A DNA stretch of 33,649 nucleotides. Origin: Elusimicrobiota bacterium (lineage in GTDB: Bacteria > Elusimicrobiota > Elusimicrobia > Elusimicrobiales > UBA9959). Each line of letters starts with the position of its first letter. Within the stretch, counting starts at the first letter, position 1. The position numbers were made by a program, and so were the translations under genes. Shown in pieces: positions 26,803-33,649 of this stretch. The stretch lies in the NCBI GenBank assembly GCA_026388125.1, contig JAPLKJ010000296.1:1-33649 (forward strand), in the 5' to 3' direction. The notes under the pieces were generated by a model. It searched no databases. It was not told the DNA's origin and saw nothing but the letters and a program-made list of their open reading frames with translations.

Positions 26803-28164
26803 CTATATCCCGTTCTTCAAAAGTTTTTTGCGGAGGAACATGAACAGCCAGAGGTCGGGGCCGCCGAACCAGCGGGGCCGCCAGTGCAGGTTCTTGAACC
26901 AGAAACCGACAAGTTTCTTTACCGGGTTGCGGGCCGCGCTCCAGTTCAGGCCGTAATGCGCCACCTCCCACACCTTGGGGAGACTTTTATTCTCTCCGGC
27001 GCTCAGCCACGGGTACCCGGGGCTTTCGTCGAAGACCGAGCCGGTGGGGTTGCTGTCGTAGAAATTTTCCCATTCCTCGAAGCTGGCCGGGAAATGCAGC
27101 CCGTATTTCTTGACCTCTTCGTACAGCGTACCGCCGGGATAAGGCCGGTAGACCTGCGGCCCCAAGATCTCCACCAGCGGCCCGAGCGCGTGCAGGTCCG
27201 AGATCAGGGCGTAAGTTTCTTCCCGGTCCGCGGCCGTCTCGCCGGGAATGCCGGTGATGAACGAACAGTTGGCGCTGATGCCGTGACCGACGCAAGCCAC
27301 CACGGCGCGCTTTATCCGCGCCACGGTCTGGCCCTTGCGCAGGTGGTTCAGCGTCTTCTGCGAACCGCTCTCCACTCCGAAGCGGAGCTGCACGCAGCCG
27401 GAACCTGCCATCCGGTCGAGCAGGACGTCGTTTATTTTCAGGTCGGTGAAATTCGTGACCCGGGAGGTGGCCTCCCATTTGAACCGGTACCCTTTCTCCA
27501 GTATATGCGCGACCACGGCTTTCGCCTTTTCGATATCGAAGAAGAAATCCTCGTCCCGGAAGTAGATCTAGCGCGTGCTGAATTACTTTACCACGTCATC
27601 GATATCAGCAAGTATCTTATCCACCGGTTTGCCTTCGTAGCGGCAGTTCCTGACGCTGTTGACGCAGAAGGCGCACTTGAACGAGCAATTGAACCCGGTG
27701 ATGACCTGGGCCCTGTCCCTGCGGTAGCCCTCGCGCACCTTTTCCGGCAGGAATTCATACAGGAAATTATCGCGGGGCAGTTCGTACGTTACCACCTCGT
27801 CGATAAGCTTTCCGGGGTCCTGGCCGGGAAAGAGTATGTGGTGGATGCCCCCGGTAATGACGCGCACGCCGGGATGATGTTCCTTTATATAACGGATGAG
27901 CGGCAGCGTGTACTTTATCTGCATCGAGGTCACGGAGAAGCCGACCGTGTCGCGGTCCTTCACGATTTCGGCGAACTTGGCGAAAAAATCGTCCTCGTTG
28001 TTCTCGTCCAGATATTTAACGTCCGCGTCTTTTACGGCGGTCTTAAAATAGCTGGCTACGGCCCAGGCGCCCCACATGACCTGCCCGGCGAGCTTCGCCG
28101 GGCCGGAGCGGGAATTCACCACCAGGATCCTGCGCATTCCGGACAGATCTAGTTCTTTTGTCAT
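26803..28164 (-). pseudogene. B12-binding-domain radical SAM protein split by two in-frame stops (TAA 27583-27585, TAG 27568-27570)
   Basis: ORFs 27583-28236 (cobalamin-like N-terminus plus CSFKCAFC cluster motif) and 26803-27516 share one frame; the intervening frame reads VVK*FSTR*IYFRDEDFFF, an uninterrupted radical-SAM-like segment apart from the stops. Confidence 0.8.
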
Positions 28165-28274
28165 TTGAGCTTCTTCTGCAATTATAAAACAATATGACCG
28201 CCCATTGGAAACGAATAGCCCGCGCCGGCCCGGCACGCTCCTGCCGGGGAAATACCGGTAACGCCTGAAAAGCT

Positions 28275-29240
28275 TTGCCGCATTTGCTAAAATCAGACTC
28301 GATGCTGCCGGATATCAGACAGATAATAATGAGAAGCGGTCCCTGCGTGGATGCGCTGCCTTTGCTCGATTTTTACCTGTCGGCCCTGGAAAGCCCCGTC
28401 TTAAAATGGCCGCTCATTCTTCTGCGGCTGAAATTCACCCCCGACATACTTGAAAAGATACGCGCCTCAGGGCTGCCGGCGCAGGAGAAAGGGCGGCTTT
28501 TTTCCCGCGCCATGACGCTGTTCAGGAGCGGGGGCGCGTACAAGACCACCGCCGTCAACCGCAGCCCGCTGACGGACCGGGCCGTAATGGAAAAGGTGCG
28601 GCCGGGCGACCTGCTGCTGGAAACGGGCGTTTCCGACGGTATCTCCGCCGCGAACCTGCTCGCAGGGGCGAAAGACGCCGAAATAATCCTTTCCGACAGG
28701 CAGAGCTGTTTCCGCTACCGCGACCGCGGCTTCGCGCGGTTCTTTTATAACAACGAGAACGGCGCGCTGGCCGTCAAGCTGCCCGGGTTCTACCTGTGCG
28801 CGGGGATACCCGCCGGCCCCATACCGGAAGACGCGGGCGTGATAAGGATCCTTAACCCCCTGCTCGAGGAAAGGTTCAAGGCGGCAGAATTGATCGCGTT
28901 CGATATTTTTTCCGGTTCCCTGCCGCGAAAGGCGAACATAATAAAATGCGCCAACGTGCTGAGCAATATCGGCTTTTCCGTACCCCGGATGAGGGACGCC
29001 ATCGCGAACCTGGGGAACAACCTGGCGGAAGGCGGCTGGCTTTTCATAGCCCAGAATAACGCTAAATACAGGGACGGCGAGGCCTTCTTCGCGCTGCGGA
29101 AAACCAACGGCACGCTTGTCCTTGAGCTGGAGGTCAACGGCCACGAGCTGCTGCCGCACCTCAGTTCCCGGCAATTCGCCGGTTTGGTGAGCGCAGCCCC
29201 CGGGAAAGCGGACGGGCCGCCGGCACAGCCGGACCTATGA
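28275..29240 (+). CDS. hypothetical protein, possibly a SAM-dependent methyltransferase
   Basis: LLETGVSDGISAANLL resembles a methyltransferase motif I; stop overlaps the next start (ATGA). Confidence 0.55.
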   Translation: MPHLLKSDSMLPDIRQIIMRSGPCVDALPLLDFYLSALESPVLKWPLILLRLKFTPDILEKIRASGLPAQEKGRLFSRAMTLFRSGGAYKTTAVNRSPLTDRAVMEKVRPGDLLLETGVSDGISAANLLAGAKDAEIILSDRQSCFRYRDRGFARFFYNNENGALAVKLPGFYLCAGIPAGPIPEDAGVIRILNPLLEERFKAAELIAFDIFSGSLPRKANIIKCANVLSNIGFSVPRMRDAIANLGNNLAEGGWLFIAQNNAKYRDGEAFFALRKTNGTLVLELEVNGHELLPHLSSRQFAGLVSAAPGKADGPPAQPDL

Positions 29241-30517
29241 CCGAGAACGGCACCAACGTTACCAACTCCCTCTACCGGCGCCTCGCCGGCGAACGCCTTG
29301 AACAGGGCGCCAGGGACTTTATCCGGAATTTGAGCTGGATAGGCTTATGTTTCGCGCTGGCCAAGATCATCTCGGCGCTGGTCAGCATAGCCGCCGGCAG
29401 ACTGCTCGGCCCGGCGGAATTCGGGAAGATCAACGTTCTGGTTTCCGCGGGAGCCGCGCTCTCCCCTTTTATCATCGCGGGGCTGAACGGCGCCGTTATC
29501 CGGTACGGGGTGGACCCGGCCGACAGGGACCGGGTTTTCACGGCGGCAGGGGCCCTGGTCCTCGCGCTCGCGCTGGCGACAACGGCTTTTGTGCTGCTGT
29601 TCCGGACGGCGCTGAGCGCTTTTTTCGGGATCTCTCCGGCGATGCTCGGGCTGGCGCTTTGCTACGCCCTGGCCACGGCCGCCTTTCTGCTGGCTTCCGG
29701 CCTGCTCCAGGCCGCCGGTAATTTCTCAAAACGAGGACTGAGCGAGATCGGCTTCAGCGTCCTGCTGGCGGCGGTTTTTTTCTTTGCGGTATATCACTTC
29801 GGCCGGACCTATGAAGCGATGGCTTATGCCTACATAGCGGCTTTCGGCGGCATCGGCTTTTTCTGGCTGACAAAGATCGGCTGCGCCACCGAACTTTCAT
29901 TCCCGGAAAAGGAAAAATTTCGCGCGCTGGCGCAGTACAGCGCCTACTCCTTCGGCAGCGGCCTCGGCTATTTCCTGATGATGAACGTGCAGGGGCTTAT
30001 CATCAACGCCTTCCTGGCGCCGAAAGAAGTTGGGATCTACGCCGCTTACAATACGGCCACGATCGGCATTGCCGCCTATCTGGGCTACGCAATAGGCACC
30101 GTACTGTTCCCGAAAGCTTCCGCCAGCACCAACCGCAAAAGACTATGGGAAATAGCAGTCAGGAGCTGGGTGCGCCTGGCCCCGGCGGCCATAGTGTGCT
30201 TTATCGGGGTGGAGGCCGCGGTGCTGGCGCTGATGGGCCGGCACCAGTACGGAATGCAGAGCTGGCTGATGCTGCTTTTCGCCGTCGCCGGCGCTATAAC
30301 GCTGGCGCACAGTTCGCTGGCGCAGATAGTTTTTTCCGAGGGGGTGAAAGCTTCCAGGCTTTCGCTGTTCATGAGCTGGGGCGGCGGGCTGGTGAATTTC
30401 GCGGCCTGCCTGCTGTTTATACCGGTTTTCAAGGTGGGCGGGGCCGCGCTCGCCCTTATACTTACCTATGTTTTCCTGCTGGCCTGGCTCTGGAAAGTGA
30501 AGGATTCCTATCTATAG
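29237..30517 (+). CDS. polysaccharide flippase-like integral membrane protein (MATE/MOP superfamily)
   Basis: Multi-TM; GRLLGPAEFGKINVL; conserved spacing typical of Wzx-like proteins. Confidence 0.85.
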   Translation: MTENGTNVTNSLYRRLAGERLEQGARDFIRNLSWIGLCFALAKIISALVSIAAGRLLGPAEFGKINVLVSAGAALSPFIIAGLNGAVIRYGVDPADRDRVFTAAGALVLALALATTAFVLLFRTALSAFFGISPAMLGLALCYALATAAFLLASGLLQAAGNFSKRGLSEIGFSVLLAAVFFFAVYHFGRTYEAMAYAYIAAFGGIGFFWLTKIGCATELSFPEKEKFRALAQYSAYSFGSGLGYFLMMNVQGLIINAFLAPKEVGIYAAYNTATIGIAAYLGYAIGTVLFPKASASTNRKRLWEIAVRSWVRLAPAAIVCFIGVEAAVLALMGRHQYGMQSWLMLLFAVAGAITLAHSSLAQIVFSEGVKASRLSLFMSWGGGLVNFAACLLFIPVFKVGGAALALILTYVFLLAWLWKVKDSYL

Positions 30518-30531
30518 GCGCGGCACCGGTA

Positions 30532-32028
30532 CTATTTAAAAACAGCCTCTATCCTGTGCTTGCAGGCGCGCAGGAAATTACGGATGGGCCACGGGATAGA
30601 AGCCACCGCCAGATACCGCAGCCAGACAGCGGTATCCGCCGCTATCACCGACATGACGGGAAGAGCATACCGGCTTAAAAGCACCCGGGACAGATACCGC
30701 GGCTCCCGGAATACCGCCGTAAGGCTTACGGGCAGCCGCCGCGCGTACACGGCCAGCCAGTACGAATCAAGGACCCTGTTCAGCGGCAGATCATGCTCGC
30801 AAAGCTTGAAATAGCCGGCGAGCTCCGGGCCGATGTTCGAGAAGAGCCAGAAATTCTCCGGCTTTTTCCCCACATACTTCGCGTAGATTGCGGTCCCGGG
30901 GTACGGGGTCAGAACGGCCTGATTTATCCCGTCCGGCCGGATCTCACGCAGCAGTCTGACTGTCAACTCAACGTCTTTCTCCGTTTCGCCGGGATGATTG
31001 CACATTATGTACGCCATACGCGCGCAGCCCTGCGCCCTGCAGACCGCAAAAGCGTTGCGTATCTGCGCTGTGGTTATGCCTTTATTGATCCGCTTAAGTA
31101 TGGCGTCGGACCCGGATTCCACGCCGAAACCTATCATTACGCAGCCTGCTCCGCGCATTGCCGAAACCACTTCGGAGGTTATATGCTCGACCCGGCCCTG
31201 AACGGACCAGAAAATATCCAGTTTTCGTATCGCTTCGCAGAAAGCCAGCACCCTGCTTTTTTTTATCAGGAAGGAATCATCGCCGAAAGCCACGCACTGT
31301 ATCCCGTATTTCGCCTTCAGCGCCCCCACTTCGAGCATCACGTCCTCGATAGGCCGGAACCGCACGGACGGACCGGTATTGCATTTCCAGACGGTGTTGG
31401 CCGCGCAGAACTCGCAGTTGGAAGGGCAGCCGCGCGAGGTGTAAACGGTCCCGGTCCTGGCCGGGAAACCCGGCACGCCCCTGTTGGCCGGGGCGAGATA
31501 CGGCTCCATCGCGACCATGCCGTAGTCAATGCGCGGCAGCACGCCCAGGTCGGCGATAAGCGGGCGTTTTTCGCCCAGCAGCATAGTTCCGCCGGGGCCA
31601 TGCGCCGCGGCGCCGGCGAGGCCGGCCGGGCTCCGGCCGGCGGCGAGTTTATCCAGAAGCTCGGCCAGCGTGAGCTCGCCTTCCCCTCTGACCACAAAAT
31701 CCACCGGGCTGCCGGAGAAAATAAAATCCTCCGGATACAGCGACGCGTGCACGTTGCCGACGACGACGCGGCACCCGGAACTTTTTTCAACCAGCTTTGA
31801 AAGCCTCATCACCTCGGGATAGTCGCAGGTAAAGCAGCTGAACCCCACAAGGCCGGGCGGATCCAGTTTCAACCGCTCCGCTATGGCCTCCTCCGCGTCT
31901 TTGCGCCCGTTCAGGTCAAGAATACCGGCCGTATGCTCCGTTCTTTGGTTGATATACGACGCGAGCGCCAGCAGGGAGAACGGCGGCAGTTTTTTCGGCA
32001 GTGCGATAAAGAGAATGCTGGTTTTCAT
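30532..32028 (-). CDS. B12-binding-domain radical SAM protein
   Basis: VVVGNVHASLYPEDF, VVRGEGE, TSRGCPSNCEFCAANTVW, GVESGSDAILKRINKG; start MKTSILFIALPKK. Confidence 0.9.
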   Translation of the reverse strand: MKTSILFIALPKKLPPFSLLALASYINQRTEHTAGILDLNGRKDAEEAIAERLKLDPPGLVGFSCFTCDYPEVMRLSKLVEKSSGCRVVVGNVHASLYPEDFIFSGSPVDFVVRGEGELTLAELLDKLAAGRSPAGLAGAAAHGPGGTMLLGEKRPLIADLGVLPRIDYGMVAMEPYLAPANRGVPGFPARTGTVYTSRGCPSNCEFCAANTVWKCNTGPSVRFRPIEDVMLEVGALKAKYGIQCVAFGDDSFLIKKSRVLAFCEAIRKLDIFWSVQGRVEHITSEVVSAMRGAGCVMIGFGVESGSDAILKRINKGITTAQIRNAFAVCRAQGCARMAYIMCNHPGETEKDVELTVRLLREIRPDGINQAVLTPYPGTAIYAKYVGKKPENFWLFSNIGPELAGYFKLCEHDLPLNRVLDSYWLAVYARRLPVSLTAVFREPRYLSRVLLSRYALPVMSVIAADTAVWLRYLAVASIPWPIRNFLRACKHRIEAVFK

Positions 32029-32030
32029 TT

Positions 32031-32882
32031 TTAACGGCCCCGCCCCCGCATATATTCGCAGGTCTTGCGCAAAAGCTTCATGGTTTTGTATTTGAAATTG
32101 CCGAGACACATCCGAAGCATGATCCGGAGAAAACCCAGCCTGCGGTCATAGCGAACGCCCATGAACCAGTATACCTCCAGCCAGTTATAAAGCAGGCTCG
32201 GCGGGATCACATCGATGATCGTCTGGCTGTCGTTCATGGTAACCAGCGGGTCCGCGATCAAAAAAACCGGCGAACCCGGCAGGAACGAATGTATCCTTTG
32301 GACGTGGGCCACAAAACGATGCCCGCTATCCGCAACGGAATTCCACTTGGCCCGGTTCACTATCAGCGACGTATAGAACGTGAATTTAGCCGGGTCCCAT
32401 TCGTTGACGTTGAAATGCGAAAGGCCGTAATCGATATATTCCTGCGCGGTCCTGAATAACATATCGCCCGGCAGCCTGATCACCGCCGTAGGGTTGTCCG
32501 TGTTGCGGTAGTTCACATAGATCAACCCCAGCCCGGGGTTAGCGGAAATGGTCTTTACGATCTTTTTTACCGCGCCCGGATGGATAAGATCATCGTCTCC
32601 CATCAGCCAGCAATATTCGCCTTTGGCCATATCGATGACCTTGTTAAGATTGAGCGCGCCGCCCAGATTGGCCGGATTCCTGCCGGTGACCAGGTTCGCT
32701 GACCTGAAACTGCGTACGACCTCCGCCGTACCGTCTTGCGAGGCGTTATCGGAAACGACGACCTCCACGGCCGCGGGAACAGCCAGCTCCGCTATCTGCC
32801 CCAGGACATTGGATAGCGTCTCCCTGAGATATTTTTCCCGGTTATAGGTAGGTATGCAGATGCTCAGCAACAGTTTTTCCAT
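32031..32882 (-). CDS. glycosyltransferase family 2
   Basis: SICIPTYNREKYLRETLSNVL, VVSDNASQDGT, LMGDDDLIHPGAV. Confidence 0.92.
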   Translation of the reverse strand: MEKLLLSICIPTYNREKYLRETLSNVLGQIAELAVPAAVEVVVSDNASQDGTAEVVRSFRSANLVTGRNPANLGGALNLNKVIDMAKGEYCWLMGDDDLIHPGAVKKIVKTISANPGLGLIYVNYRNTDNPTAVIRLPGDMLFRTAQEYIDYGLSHFNVNEWDPAKFTFYTSLIVNRAKWNSVADSGHRFVAHVQRIHSFLPGSPVFLIADPLVTMNDSQTIIDVIPPSLLYNWLEVYWFMGVRYDRRLGFLRIMLRMCLGNFKYKTMKLLRKTCEYMRGRGR

Positions 32883-32893
32883 ATCCCGGAGCC

Positions 32894-33352
32894 CTATTCA
32901 GCTTTCACTGTCTGCCTTAACGCTTCGTAAAGCGCCACGCCCGCGGCCGTGGAAAGATTTATCGAACGGACGCGGTCGGACCACATCGGGATCCTGTAAA
33001 GCCGGTCCGCGTATTTCTCGTACATCCAATCCGGGAAGCCGGCGGTCTCGGCCCCGAACACCAGGCAGGAATCCTCCCGGTACGGGGCCTGCCAGTAATT
33101 CGTCCCCCCCTTCGTGGAGAAGAACAGCAGCGAGGGGTTTTCCGGCAAAGTTTTCAGGAAAGCCTCGAAATCGGCGTGCACCGAATACTTCAGGAACTGC
33201 CAGTAATCCAGGCCGGAGCGGCGTATCTCCTTCGCGCTCAGCTCGAAACCCATTTTGCCCACGAACGCCAGTTCCGTGCCGGTGGCCACGCAGGTGCGCC
33301 CTATATTGCCCGCGTTCCACGGGATGTCGGGATTGATCAGGACTATCTTCAT
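32894..33352 (-). CDS. trmL: tRNA (cytidine(34)-2'-O)-methyltransferase, SpoU/TrmL type
   Basis: NPDIPWNAGNIGRTCVATG, LVFGAETAGFPDW, IPMWSDRVRSINLSTAAGVALYE. Confidence 0.92.
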   Translation of the reverse strand: MKIVLINPDIPWNAGNIGRTCVATGTELAFVGKMGFELSAKEIRRSGLDYWQFLKYSVHADFEAFLKTLPENPSLLFFSTKGGTNYWQAPYREDSCLVFGAETAGFPDWMYEKYADRLYRIPMWSDRVRSINLSTAAGVALYEALRQTVKAE

Positions 33353-33370
33353 TTAACTTTTGCCCGGCGG

Positions 33371-33649
33371 CTAGCCTACTTTAAAATCGTCCGCGAACTG
33401 CCTGTGCCACAGCTCCAGCATCATCAGCGCCCAGAGTTTGTAGCCGTGATCGCGCATACCGCCCTGGTGCTCGTCCCAGAAACGGAACAGTTCTTCTTTT
33501 TTGAAGTAGCCGCGGTCCAGCGCTTTCTGCGAAAGACAAAGCCCGGCCCAGTACTCCTTCAGTTCGCCGCGGAACCAGGGCCCCAGCGGCACGCCGAAGC
33601 CCATCTTGCCGCGCTTATAGATGTCGGGCGGCAGCATGTCCCGGAAGGT
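33371..33649 (-). CDS. asnB: asparagine synthetase B C-terminal fragment (continues past the window end)
   Basis: KMGFGVPLGPWFRGELKEYW ... LMMLELWHRQF typical of the AsnB C-terminus. Confidence 0.85.
   Translation of the reverse strand, partial: TFRDMLPPDIYKRGKMGFGVPLGPWFRGELKEYWAGLCLSQKALDRGYFKKEELFRFWDEHQGGMRDHGYKLWALMMLELWHRQFADDFKVG

Noticed and set aside
513-27585. Genome-wide stop-codon reassignment
   Set aside because: Most genes end at normal TAA/TAG/TGA at expected C-termini; only two genes have internal stops.
1-33649. CRISPR array
   Set aside because: No regularly spaced 25-40 bp repeats with variable spacers seen.

Overview
GC-rich bacterial chromosomal window; gene content and style suggest an Elusimicrobiota-like genome, but this is inference only. 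Recognisable housekeeping genes: valS, ychF, lnt, secA, cinA, trmL, an ABC-F ATPase, and a partial asparagine synthetase. There is also a surface-glycan-type locus at the right end (radical SAM proteins, flippase, GT2, methyltransferase-like protein). Two regions are accessory. (1) 513-7835: four tandem secreted clostripain-like (C11) caspase-fold proteases between two orphan response regulators. The fourth copy carries a single in-frame TAA, and the intergenic gaps hold terminators, promoters and GGGCC/GGCCC-type dyads. (2) 14990-16355: a 1225-bp-period island at a tRNA-Thr(UGU) gene. A displaced tRNA 5' half plus its upstream region is duplicated on the far side and fused to the 3' half, and one AT-rich secreted YD-repeat-like gene lies between. 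Repeated GCACC pairs look like integrase arm sites. The present tRNA-Thr has a C27-U43 mismatch that the displaced half would not have, so it looks chimeric. Other observations: a radical-SAM gene with two in-frame stops 15 bp apart, a GGGGACG...CGTCCCC inverted-repeat family in three consecutive intergenic gaps, and a twin perfect dyad upstream of the first response regulator. No database search was possible; all family names are by recognition of motifs.
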